Origin: a virus
Strand: one strand, 5' to 3'
DNA: 23,875 nucleotides
IMG/VR virus record: IMGVR_UViG_3300005068_000143
Span: 1-23,875 of that record
How positions within the stretch are numbered: the stretch's first letter is position 1; each line of letters starts with the position of its first letter. A program made the position numbers and the translations under genes. The notes under the pieces are model-generated. The model worked only from the letters and a program-made list of their open reading frames with translations, was not told the origin of the DNA and ran no database searches. Shown here piece by piece: positions 6,510-13,693 of this stretch.

Positions 6510-7646
6510 ATGGATTTAAAAAACTTTAGAGAAACAGAATTTATGAGGCGAGAAATTCATTTAAAACATGCACAAAAACAGAAGTTAATTAAAACTAGCA
6601 CTAAAAGTAATCAACTTCATATTGTTTACGTTATGACACACGTCGGAATTTGCGGCGGTACAAAAATTATTCTTGAACATGTAAACAATCTTATAAGATT
6701 TAATCAGCGTGCAACGATTGTATCACATTTTGAAAAACCAACATGGTTTCCAATAAGTAATGATGTCAATTATATTCAAGTTCCATTTACAGAGGAATTG
6801 GCATTGGGGATACCATCATGTGATGTTATTGTAGCAACATACTGGAGAGAAATATATGAATGCATTGCGAGAGAAATCGCCCCAGTCGTATATTTTGAAC
6901 AGGGAGATTATCATCTATTCGCATGGGGGGATGTTTGCCAGAGAGAGAAAGATTATATACACAAACAATACCAACTTGTCTCCTTTATTTATACGGTTTC
7001 CCAAGGAGCTTCTGAACAAATAAAAAAGATTTTTGGGCGGGATTCAACGATTATCAATAATGCTATTGACAATACCATTTTCTATCATGACATTGTAAAA
7101 GAGGAAAAACAAGATTTTACTTTAATGATGATAGGCAGTGAAAATAATGAATTTAAAGGAATATCGGATATTATGCAAGCATTATCTATTTTAGAAGAGT
7201 TAGGATACAGAATGAAACTTGTTTGGGTTACCCCAGATAAACCAATCCATCCAATGGGATCAGTATTTGTTAATCCAAAGCAAAGGCAGATTGGCGATTT
7301 GCTTAGAAAGTCAGATGTTTTTATATGTGCCTCTCATTATGAATCATTTTCATTACCAGTTTTAGAAGCTATGGCGTCTGGATGTGCTGTTTTAACAACG
7401 AAAAATAAAGGAGTTGTAGAATATGCAGAGGATGGTAAGAATTGCATTATGTTTCATATGAACAATCCAGAAAACATGGCGGAGAAGATTATTAGTGTAA
7501 TTGAAAATGACATATTAAGAAAAAAAATAATTTCCCAAGGACTAAAAACAGCTTCTAAATACACGTGGGACAAGATTACTCCACAAATTATAGAGTATTA
7601 TAGACAAATAGCAGGTTACACGCCAATGAAAAGAAAAAGTAGCTAA
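6510..7646 (+). CDS. GT4-family glycosyltransferase
   Basis: 378 residues. A GT-B retaining glycosyltransferase of family 4. The N-terminal domain has H-I-V-Y-V-M-T-H-V-G-I-C-G-G-T-K, the usual first strand and glycine-rich loop. The C-terminal donor domain has L-M-M-I-G-S-E-N-N-E-F-K-G, D-L-L-R-K-S-D-V-F-I-C-A-S and the E-x7-E motif E-S-F-S-L-P-V-L-E followed by A-M-A-S-G. It should move a nucleotide-activated sugar to an unknown acceptor, in the cytoplasm or at the inner membrane face; no membrane segment is seen. Start: AAAGGA is 6 bases from ATG 6510 and only 3 from ATG 6507, so 6510 is preferred. A second glycosyltransferase follows 43 bases downstream. No polymerase, flippase or sugar-nucleotide genes are near, so this is not a full polysaccharide cluster. 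Confidence 0.85.
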   Translation: MDLKNFRETEFMRREIHLKHAQKQKLIKTSTKSNQLHIVYVMTHVGICGGTKIILEHVNNLIRFNQRATIVSHFEKPTWFPISNDVNYIQVPFTEELALGIPSCDVIVATYWREIYECIAREIAPVVYFEQGDYHLFAWGDVCQREKDYIHKQYQLVSFIYTVSQGASEQIKKIFGRDSTIINNAIDNTIFYHDIVKEEKQDFTLMMIGSENNEFKGISDIMQALSILEELGYRMKLVWVTPDKPIHPMGSVFVNPKQRQIGDLLRKSDVFICASHYESFSLPVLEAMASGCAVLTTKNKGVVEYAEDGKNCIMFHMNNPENMAEKIISVIENDILRKKIISQGLKTASKYTWDKITPQIIEYYRQIAGYTPMKRKSS

Positions 7647-7689
7647 AGCTCATATATGAGTCATTAGCAATTAATAGAGGAGTATAAGA

Positions 7690-8928
7690 ATGGAAAAAGT
7701 TAAAAAAATCAATGTAGGAATAGGCTTTGCAACAGGGCGCAAAAGTTTTCAGAAGATTTTAAAAACAAATGTTTATAATTGGGAAGAAAGTGGTTTGACA
7801 GAAAAAGAAAACATTAGTTTAAACCTTTTTGTTGCATATGATTTAAAGTATTCAAACACAAAATCAACTGATTATACTAATGTAAGTAAAGATGTGCTTA
7901 ATTTGATTGATAGCTCACATTTTATTGGCAGCACTGCTCTCCAAGAAGAAATTGATTATTTAATAAATGAGAATATAATTGATAAAGAAGAAGCTCAGTT
8001 GTTTTTCGGTAGAGGCTATGCAGGTAAACGCAATGCTGTGTTATATTTTGCCATGAAAAATAAAATGGATTATCTTATTTTTTTAGATGATGATGAATAT
8101 CCAATGGCAGTTACCAATACACGCTCTACCGCTATATGGGGTGGCCAACATGTGCTATCAACTCACTTGAAATATATTAAAGATGCTGATATAACTAATG
8201 GGCATCACTGTGGGTATATTTCTCCAATTCCCCATATAGAGTTCAATGACACAATGACTGAAGATGATTTTCGTCTCTTTATTGAAGCCATAAGCAATGA
8301 CATTATAAATTGGGATACAATACATTCCGTTATGAAAAATGGAGGTGTTACCTATGCTGACACTAAAATTCTAGTGCGTGACGAAGTAGAAGAGGTTCAG
8401 CAAGTTAATCATACCAAGTTTATTTCAGGTTCAAACTTATGTATAAATCTAACTAATCCAAAAAGAGTAAGTCCTTTTTACAATCCACCTAATGCACGAG
8501 GTGAAGATACTTTTTTAAGTACATGTTTAGGTGAACGTAAGGTATTACGTGTACCCTGTTATACATTTCATGACGGCTTTTCCAACTATCGCAATCTGAT
8601 GAATGGAGTGCTTCCTATCAAACTAAAGAATATTCCTGCTAATTCTGAAGCAATTGTCAATCGATTCTATCGTGCCTGCATAGGATGGGTACGGTATAAA
8701 CCATTACTAATATATATAACACAACAAGACCATTATGAGGAAAAAATTGAAGAGATGAGAGAGCAGATTGCAGCATCGCTTCCTAGTATTTGTAATTATT
8801 TTGGACGCAGGGATTTTATGAATATTTCATTAGAGTTAGAAAAGTACAATAGAAATGTTAAAAAGCATTATCAGCAATACCTTAAAACACAAGAAATCTG
8901 GGAGAAAATTGTGAGACAGTATTCTTGA
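7690..8928 (+). CDS. GT-A-type glycosyltransferase
   Basis: 412 residues, preceded by GAGGAG with good spacing. G-K-R-N-A-V-L-Y-F-A-M (112-122) followed by Y-L-I-F-L-D-D-D-E-Y-P (128-138) is the nucleotide-sugar binding and DxD metal site of GT-A (GT2-like) enzymes. Later, F-I-S-G-S-N-L-C-I-N and A-R-G-E-D-T-F-L-S resemble the acceptor region with the general-base E-D. The C-terminal ~90 residues are helical and charged. The family is less clear than its neighbour and the acceptor is unknown. Pairing of a GT-B and a GT-A enzyme in a mobile cassette suggests decoration of a cell-surface or protein acceptor, which would alter phage receptors; this is inference. Confidence 0.7.
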   Translation: MEKVKKINVGIGFATGRKSFQKILKTNVYNWEESGLTEKENISLNLFVAYDLKYSNTKSTDYTNVSKDVLNLIDSSHFIGSTALQEEIDYLINENIIDKEEAQLFFGRGYAGKRNAVLYFAMKNKMDYLIFLDDDEYPMAVTNTRSTAIWGGQHVLSTHLKYIKDADITNGHHCGYISPIPHIEFNDTMTEDDFRLFIEAISNDIINWDTIHSVMKNGGVTYADTKILVRDEVEEVQQVNHTKFISGSNLCINLTNPKRVSPFYNPPNARGEDTFLSTCLGERKVLRVPCYTFHDGFSNYRNLMNGVLPIKLKNIPANSEAIVNRFYRACIGWVRYKPLLIYITQQDHYEEKIEEMREQIAASLPSICNYFGRRDFMNISLELEKYNRNVKKHYQQYLKTQEIWEKIVRQYS

Positions 8929-8981
8929 TATGCCTTCATGGAAACGTTCGCTATTTAATTACCGGAAATGGCATAGACAAT

Positions 8982-9056
8982 AGGGGTAAAAATGCCCTAT
9001 GACATATTACCTAAAACAATGGGGTTGAGTATGCGATTCTGTCCATACTCTCAAGT
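8982..9056 (+). repeat. element-end repeat, copy 2
   Basis: Diverged copy of 3081-3154. Inverted repeat GAGTAT (9027-9032) / ATACTC (9045-9050) with a 12-base loop, again ending six bases before a CAYGT core. Confidence 0.6.
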
Positions 9057-9098
9057 CACGTTGAGACGGTGGTATTGATGTCAAGGGTGGATAAGTAA
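9057..9098 (+). pseudogene. rumA/rlmCD 3'-end fragment D (attachment-site remnant)
   Basis: From CAC at 9057 the frame reads H-V-E-T-V-V-L-M-S-R-V-D-K and a stop. Same logic as the fragment at 3155: a rumA C-terminal motif directly after an element-end repeat, with no methyltransferase sequence upstream. Confidence 0.55.
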
Positions 9099-9128
9099 GC
9101 GTGTAATAAGATAAGTAAATAAAGGGTT

Positions 9129-9178
9129 TCCGTGGTTTGAGGTCCGGTTTTGAAACGGAAGGATAATCACGGATTTTT
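9129..9178 (+). terminator. probable intrinsic terminator
   Basis: TCCGTGGTT (9129-9137) pairs with AATCACGGA (9165-9173, one G-T pair), enclosing a second hairpin TCCGGTTT/AAACGGA, then TTTTT to 9178. Confidence 0.55.
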
Positions 9179-9247
9179 AATTTGAGGGAAGTTATCCAAG
9201 ATTGGTGAATAAGAGATTTATTTATTGATAGATTTATTGATGAGGTG

Positions 9248-9297
9248 AGTTGATAAGATGGTTGGCAAAATAATGGTTAGTTGATAAGATGATTGGC
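9248..9297 (+). repeat. two 19-bp direct repeats, 31-bp period
   Basis: AGTTGATAAGATGGTTGGC (9248-9266) and AGTTGATAAGATGATTGGC (9279-9297), one mismatch. They lie about 90 bp upstream of the promoter for the XRE-methyltransferase genes; a regulator site or replication slippage are both possible. Confidence 0.5.
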
Positions 9298-9384
9298 TGT
9301 CTGTTATTATCATTTATTATTGATTTCTATTAATAACTGACTTAATATTTCCCTTAAAAAAGGCTTTCTTAAAAGCTTCATATA

Positions 9385-9418
9385 TGCTATAATAAAGCTA
9401 TATAAATGGATAGGAGGT
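9385..9418 (+). promoter_or_regulatory. extended -10 promoter and strong ribosome site
   Basis: TGCTATAAT (9385-9393) is a consensus extended -10; the -35 (TTTCTT, 9365-9370) is weak. An imperfect palindrome TATATGCT / AGCTATATA (9381-9388, 9396-9404) covers the -10 and could be the operator of the downstream XRE protein. AGGAGGT (9412-9418) sets the GTG start at 9425. Confidence 0.55.
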
Positions 9419-9424
9419 ACTGTT

Positions 9425-9643
9425 GTGGATTTATGTGAAACAATAAAAAATATAAGACGAAAATGTCTTTTAAGTCAGACGGATTTTGCTCATGCATTAG
9501 GTGTTTCATTTTCTACAGTAAATCGTTGGGAAAATGGAAAAGCAATTCCCAATTATCAAGCATTGCAGAAAATAAAAGAATTCTGTAACATAAACAACTT
9601 GCCTTTTGATGTTGATAGAAAAGTTTGGGAGGAAAAAGAGTGA
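9425..9643 (+). CDS. XRE-family regulator paired with the DNA methyltransferase
   Basis: 72 residues, a single Cro/[29 protein letters not shown] (17-40), then P-N-Y-Q-A-L-Q-K-I. The GTG start is fixed by AGGAGGT seven bases upstream. The stop codon overlaps the GTG start of the methyltransferase (GTGA), so translation is coupled. It probably acts like a controller (C) protein, delaying or limiting expression of the restriction-modification genes and repressing its own promoter; the role is inferred from position. Confidence 0.8.
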   Translation: MDLCETIKNIRRKCLLSQTDFAHALGVSFSTVNRWENGKAIPNYQALQKIKEFCNINNLPFDVDRKVWEEKE

Positions 9644-10641
9644 AGATTATTAGTTTATTTAGTGGCTGCGGTGGTTTAGATTTAGGATTTGAACGGGCAG
9701 GATTTGAAATCCCTGTTGCTAATGATTTTGATAAAACTATTTGGAGTACCTACAAGGTTAATCATCCTAATACTAAGTTAATAGAGGGTGACATTCGTCA
9801 AGTTACCAAAGTTGATATGGAAAAATACTTAAACGGAGATGTTGACGGAATAATTGGAGGTCCTCCTTGTCAATCATGGTCAGAGGCAGGCTCTCTTAAA
9901 GGAATTAAGGATGAACGAGGTCAACTTTTCTTTGACTATATTAGAATATTAAAAGAGTTCAGACCGAAATTTTTTCTAGCAGAGAATGTAAGTGGCATGC
10001 TTGCGAATAGACATTCAGATGCAGTGCAAAACATTCTAAAAATGTTTGAAGATGCTGGGTATAATGTATCTTTAACAATGGTTAATGCTAAAGATTATGG
10101 TGTTGCACAAGAGCGAAAGAGAGTTTTCTATATAGGATTTAGAAAAGATTTAGATATCAAGTTTGATTTTCCAGAGGGGTCAACAGTTTCAGATGATAAG
10201 AAGATTACGCTTAGAGATATTATCTGGGATTTACAGGATACTGCAGTTCCTGCCGCAGATAAAAACAAGCATAATCCTAATGCAAAAAACAATAATGAAT
10301 TCTTTACAGGAGCTTTCTCGCCAATTTTTATGAGCCGAAATAGGGTAAAGTCTTGGGACGAGCAAGCTTATACCGTACAAGCCTCAGGAAGACAATGCCA
10401 GTTGCACCCGCAAGCACCGAAAATGGTAAAGGTAGGAAAGAATGACTGTAGATTTGTTGAAGGTAAAGAGTCACTGTATAGAAGAATGACAGTAAGAGAA
10501 ATTGCTAGAGTCCAAGGTTTCCCAGATGATTTTCAGTTTATATATACTGATGTTAATAATGCATACAAGATGATCGGTAATGCTGTTCCAGTTAATCTTG
10601 CTTATGAGATTGCAGTGGCAATTAAAGAAGTTCTTAAGTAA
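9640..10641 (+). CDS. dcm: C5-cytosine DNA methyltransferase (type II modification enzyme)
   Basis: 333 residues; transfers methyl from S-adenosylmethionine to C5 of cytosine. Motif [12 protein letters not shown] (7-17), motif [10 protein letters not shown] with catalytic Cys77, motif VI E-N-V (115-117), motif VIII Q-E-R-K-R (157-161), motif [12 protein letters not shown] and motif X I-G-N-A-V-P (312-317) are all present in order, so it should be active. The target-recognition region is short (~200-260), typical of small type II enzymes. The GTG at 9640 is preceded by GGAGG and overlaps the XRE stop. It converges on a nuclease-like gene across a shared terminator, which suggests the cognate restriction enzyme. 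The recognition sequence cannot be read from the protein. The gene symbol denotes the family only. Confidence 0.93.
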   Translation: MKIISLFSGCGGLDLGFERAGFEIPVANDFDKTIWSTYKVNHPNTKLIEGDIRQVTKVDMEKYLNGDVDGIIGGPPCQSWSEAGSLKGIKDERGQLFFDYIRILKEFRPKFFLAENVSGMLANRHSDAVQNILKMFEDAGYNVSLTMVNAKDYGVAQERKRVFYIGFRKDLDIKFDFPEGSTVSDDKKITLRDIIWDLQDTAVPAADKNKHNPNAKNNNEFFTGAFSPIFMSRNRVKSWDEQAYTVQASGRQCQLHPQAPKMVKVGKNDCRFVEGKESLYRRMTVREIARVQGFPDDFQFIYTDVNNAYKMIGNAVPVNLAYEIAVAIKEVLK

Positions 10642-10643
10642 CT

Positions 10644-10686
10644 AAAAAAGATGGTGCCCAAGTTTTGATAGGCACCATCTTTTTTT
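10644..10686. terminator. bidirectional terminator between methyltransferase and nuclease
   Basis: AAAAAA, GATGGTGCC (10650-10658), 12-base loop, GGCACCATC (10671-10679), then TTTTTTT. The perfect 9-bp stem has A and T tracts on both sides, serving both convergent units. The T tract reaches the stop codon of the leftward nuclease gene. Confidence 0.9.
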
Positions 10687-11581
10687 AGCCAAATATTATA
10701 CTACTATTCTCTACATTATATGAATTTAAGTCATTTGTTGTTTCCACACCAAGAGTATCTAATGCGAATTTTAATCTTGCAAAAGCATAATTACCACCTT
10801 GCTTCAGGGGAGTATCGAAATGAAGATTATATGCCAATTTTCCTTCTCTTACAAACCAATCAACATAAACAGCGAGAGGTCTATTACCATCATATTTTTT
10901 CTTAAAAGTTCTATAGTTTAAGGCTTTACATGCAAAATATACATTGGGGTTTAATTCAACATAATCCTCTATGGTTATTAATGAATCAATTACCTGTTGG
11001 ACACTGCCAAATGCTTTATCTTCAAAAAGAATATAGTTTGAAATTCCACTGTTGGGAACTATTATACGATTAACTGTTGAGTCCTTTTTATCACCCACGA
11101 GATTAGTACCTGCATAAACATCAATAACTTGTTCTCTTGAGAGGTCTATGACACCGCTTAACTGACCGCTTAGGACGTTTAGAAGTTCAAACTTCCAGCC
11201 TAGTGTAATTGCTCCTGCATCAGTTCTTCCGAACTTTTCTCTATAAATTAACGGTCTTGAAAGAAAAGCATCCTTCATATTAGATGTTGCCATTGCGATA
11301 ATATTATCCCATTCGCTTCCAAGTAATTGTTCGGCGCGTTCTGCATTAGTTTTATTTTCTAGAAAATCAGCATTAATCTTTTTGAATGAAATCTTAAATT
11401 CTTTAATTGTATTAACGGAACTCTTTGCTGCTATATAAATATCTGTTTTTGGTTCACCTTTACTACAAGTGGGTTTACCAGAAACTGTAACAACATATTC
11501 AATGTCGTCAAATATAAAACGCGTTCCAATTTTAAACATATCGAGTATACGATGCTCAGCAGCACCAAATGTCATTGTCAA
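10685..11581 (-). CDS. PD-(D/E)XK-like restriction endonuclease (putative)
   Basis: 298 residues. S-K-G-E-P-K-T-D-I-Y-I (40-50) followed by E-F-K-I-S-F-K-K (61-68) gives the G-E-x-K-x-D ... (E/S)-x-K arrangement of PD-(D/E)XK nucleases, with Asp47 and Lys67 (or Glu61/Lys63) as probable metal-site residues. The central and C-terminal parts have no recognised domain, as is usual for type II restriction enzymes. The TTG start at 11581 is preferred because AGGAGG lies 8 bases upstream; an ATG two codons in would be 14 bases away. It is the last gene of the leftward five-gene unit, 30 bases after an HTH gene, and faces the C5 methyltransferase, so it is probably its restriction partner. Confidence 0.6.
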   Translation of the reverse strand: MTMTFGAAEHRILDMFKIGTRFIFDDIEYVVTVSGKPTCSKGEPKTDIYIAAKSSVNTIKEFKISFKKINADFLENKTNAERAEQLLGSEWDNIIAMATSNMKDAFLSRPLIYREKFGRTDAGAITLGWKFELLNVLSGQLSGVIDLSREQVIDVYAGTNLVGDKKDSTVNRIIVPNSGISNYILFEDKAFGSVQQVIDSLITIEDYVELNPNVYFACKALNYRTFKKKYDGNRPLAVYVDWFVREGKLAYNLHFDTPLKQGGNYAFARLKFALDTLGVETTNDLNSYNVENSSIIFG

Positions 11582-11611
11582 ACTCCATACCTCCTCTTAT
11601 CTTATTTTATT

Positions 11612-11833
11612 CTATAAAGTATTTTCATCATGAACAGTTTCTACAATGTCGTGTAAATCACAGTCCAATGCATTACATATTCTAATTAGCACATCAGTGT
11701 TAACATTCTGACCTTTGCCCAACTTAGCAATTGGAGCAGAGCTTAGACCTGTGATTTTTCTTAGATCCTGCTTAGTCATTCCTCTATCTATCAACAGTTT
11801 CCATAATCGGTTGTAGCTTAAACTGATACCCAT
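11612..11833 (-). CDS. HTH_26-type (Cro/CI) regulator
   Basis: 73 residues: S-Y-N-R-L-W-K-L-L-I-D-R-G-M-T-K-Q-D-L-R, S-S-A-P-I-A-K-L-G-K-G, L-I-R-I-C-N-A-L-D-C-D-L-H-D-I-V. This is the compact HTH_26 pattern often found beside type II restriction-modification genes in Firmicutes. AAGGAG 8 bases before the ATG at 11833 lies inside the end of the ATPase gene. It probably controls the nuclease gene downstream and perhaps the methyltransferase. Confidence 0.8.
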   Translation of the reverse strand: MGISLSYNRLWKLLIDRGMTKQDLRKITGLSSAPIAKLGKGQNVNTDVLIRICNALDCDLHDIVETVHDENTL

Positions 11834-11838
11834 AATTC

Positions 11839-13476
11839 TCACTCCTTGATATTCCATGAGCGTCCAAATAGTTCATCACCGTTTTCGTTTAGGCGAATGA
11901 CAGCGGTATTATTAAGAATCTGGCTAGTTTCCTCTGAGTAAGATTCATCTTTGTCAAAAGCTATGAATATTTGTTTGTCAAACTCTGTGTATAGTTGAAT
12001 TATCTTATTGAGCGGTTCATCGCCAATGTTTTTAAATAGAAGTGAATCATGTGCCAGTGCAGGTAACATAGTCGTTTCTAAAACACTCAGGTCAAATACA
12101 ATAAGACTCTTATATGAAGTTCCTGTACCACTATCATCAGGTGTATAGAATTCATAAGTTGTACCACTGTCTAAATCTAGCACAGGAGCTTTTCTTTTTT
12201 TCTCGTAGATTCTATCGTTAAAACGGACCATTTGCTCATTGATGCTGCTCTCAATCCTACGCAATTCAGCTTCTTCAACTTTCTGAAGTTGTTCTTTGAC
12301 ACCCTTCTTTGAAACATTTAATTCCTCAACCAAAATATAATCTCGGTTTTGTGCTTCAAGTCTTTCTATAGCAAGATTTAACTCTTTGTATTTATTCAGG
12401 TAAGTAGTTGAATAGTTTGCTGGCTCTCCATGCTTAGAAAGCTGATTTTTCAGGCTCTCAATTTCATGGTTTAATCGTTCAAGATTTTTGCTCAACTCTT
12501 TTCTCTGTTGCTCATATTCAGCCATCAGTATTTCACTTAATTTTTCATGGAAAGATTCAATTTCAGATAGTTTGCGAATATTAACCCTGGGAAAGAACTG
12601 CTCTAACTCTTCATAAGGACCATGATGAACTTCCGGATTTGAAGAGAGATTGTCCTCAACAAGACTTAACTGTGTTTTAGTTGATGTTCTGTTTCTCAGC
12701 AAAATGTTTAATTGAGTCTTGATTTGACTTATCTGATCTGCCTGTTTCAAATCAAGGTCTACATAATTGGTGTTATTAGAGACAGTGTGATCTCTCAAGT
12801 CATCTTTGAGTTTTTCTAACTCATTAAGATTTTCGTTATAACGCTTCTTTGTTGTGATAGAGCCGTACGAGATAACATCTTGTTTCTTTGCTTTCTTGAG
12901 GGCATCAAGTTTGTCAGATACTTTTTTAAATTCTGTTCTATATGACTCAATAACCTCAAAAGAGTTAAATAACTTTTCTAATGCAGTAATTGCGGCTACA
13001 TTTTTTTCTCTTGGATCACTATGTAGGGGTTTCTTTTCGTCATGGTTGTTCTTTCCATAGATTCTAAAGTAGCGACTAATTAGCTCTCTAAATGAACTTC
13101 CATAAAAATCAACTCCATACTGTTCTTGTAAAAAAGACAAAAAGTCCTTAATGTTAATTTCCTCAATAAAATTAAATTGCTCATCGCATTTATTAATTGT
13201 AGTTCTCTGCGTGGTACTTCTAGAAAAAAAGTAAGATGTACCACTGAACTCAAATTCAAAATTAATTGTATGAAGTCCCACTTGGTTTACAGCATCGCTA
13301 TCAAGGTAGGAGTTTCCGCCGTATGCAAAGTCAATAATAAGTAGCAAAGTTGATTTGCCGATGGAGTTATTAGCATTCACACCTCCAAGAATCGTATTAA
13401 GCCCTTTCTTAAACTCTATTGGTGGACGCACTTGCCCTTTGGAAATAAATTTATCGCACTGAATCTTCTTCAACAT
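11839..13476 (-). CDS. DUF2326-type SMC-like ATPase (ABC-3C system ATPase)
   Basis: 545 residues from ATG 13476; an in-frame TTG at 13482 has slightly better ribosome-site spacing. Numbered from the TTG, the N-terminus carries the P-loop G-G-V-N-A-N-N-S-I-G-K-S-T (33-45) followed by L-L-L-I-I-D-F-A-Y-G-G, the form seen in ABC-three-component ATPases. A long charged region (~170-440), rich in Leu/Glu/Lys heptads, should be the SMC/Rad50-like coiled coil. The C-terminus has L-A-H-D-S-L-L-F (476-483) and Q-I-F-I-A-F-D-K-D-E (504-513), which I recognise as the DUF2326 signature and Walker B-like strand. Its start overlaps the small middle-component gene by 26 bases. Its likely role is a DNA- or invader-sensing ATPase that licenses the effector. 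Confidence 0.78.
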   Translation of the reverse strand: MLKKIQCDKFISKGQVRPPIEFKKGLNTILGGVNANNSIGKSTLLLIIDFAYGGNSYLDSDAVNQVGLHTINFEFEFSGTSYFFSRSTTQRTTINKCDEQFNFIEEINIKDFLSFLQEQYGVDFYGSSFRELISRYFRIYGKNNHDEKKPLHSDPREKNVAAITALEKLFNSFEVIESYRTEFKKVSDKLDALKKAKKQDVISYGSITTKKRYNENLNELEKLKDDLRDHTVSNNTNYVDLDLKQADQISQIKTQLNILLRNRTSTKTQLSLVEDNLSSNPEVHHGPYEELEQFFPRVNIRKLSEIESFHEKLSEILMAEYEQQRKELSKNLERLNHEIESLKNQLSKHGEPANYSTTYLNKYKELNLAIERLEAQNRDYILVEELNVSKKGVKEQLQKVEEAELRRIESSINEQMVRFNDRIYEKKRKAPVLDLDSGTTYEFYTPDDSGTGTSYKSLIVFDLSVLETTMLPALAHDSLLFKNIGDEPLNKIIQLYTEFDKQIFIAFDKDESYSEETSQILNNTAVIRLNENGDELFGRSWNIKE

Positions 13477-13693
13477 AGACAATCACGCCCCTTTCTTCAT
13501 CGAGTTCGATTTTTCTTAATGCATAAAGACAGCATAACGTTTCTGTATAATCTTCTATATCTAAAAACAGACTTTTGTTTGTGTTATATAATTCCTCTAC
13601 CGAGTAAGGTCTATTATTCAAGCATTTTATAAGTACTGGAAATTTAGCCAGGGTACTTTCTTTATAGCTAAACAGTTTGTTTGGAAGGAGCAT
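13451..13693 (-). CDS. ABC-three-component system middle component (putative)
   Basis: 80 residues from the ATG at 13693, which has GAGGT just upstream and overlaps the end of the preceding gene by 26 bases. The sequence L-L-P-N-K-L-F-S-Y-K-E-S, then a winged-helix-like pattern (L-I-K-C-L-N, S-V-E-E-L-Y, C-C-L-Y-A-L-R-K-I-E-L-D) resembles the small middle components (MC6-8 type) between effector and ATPase in ABC-3C operons. Such proteins are thought to bridge the two. The family call rests mainly on position and on the L-L-P-x-K opening and L-x-x-I-x-L-D ending. Confidence 0.6.
   Translation of the reverse strand: MLLPNKLFSYKESTLAKFPVLIKCLNNRPYSVEELYNTNKSLFLDIEDYTETLCCLYALRKIELDEERGVIVYVEEDSVR

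Larger units (their letters stand above)
8929..9424. other. 496-bp gene-free boundary region between cassette 3 and the defence locus
   Basis: No credible gene. It contains the second copy of the element-end repeat (8982-9056), rumA fragment D (9057-9098), a large imperfect terminator hairpin (9129-9178), a pair of 19-bp direct repeats (9248-9297) and the extended -10 promoter of the XRE-methyltransferase pair. Confidence 0.6.

Noticed and set aside
8937-8955. A fifth rumA-like core (CATGGAAAC)
   Set aside because: It lacks two bases of the core, has no downstream V-x-L frame and no end repeat before it; probably chance.
9248-9297. CRISPR-like repeat
   Set aside because: Only two copies with a 12-bp spacer and no cas genes.
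10720-10905. Rightward frame opposite the restriction-like nuclease
   Set aside because: No start signal and no motif; the leftward gene has a ribosome site and nuclease motif.
12854-13060. Rightward frame inside the ATPase gene
   Set aside because: Antisense to the coiled-coil part of a clearly recognised ATPase; no ribosome site.
13432-13632. Rightward frame opposite the middle component
   Set aside because: It would overlap three tightly coupled leftward genes and shows no features of its own.
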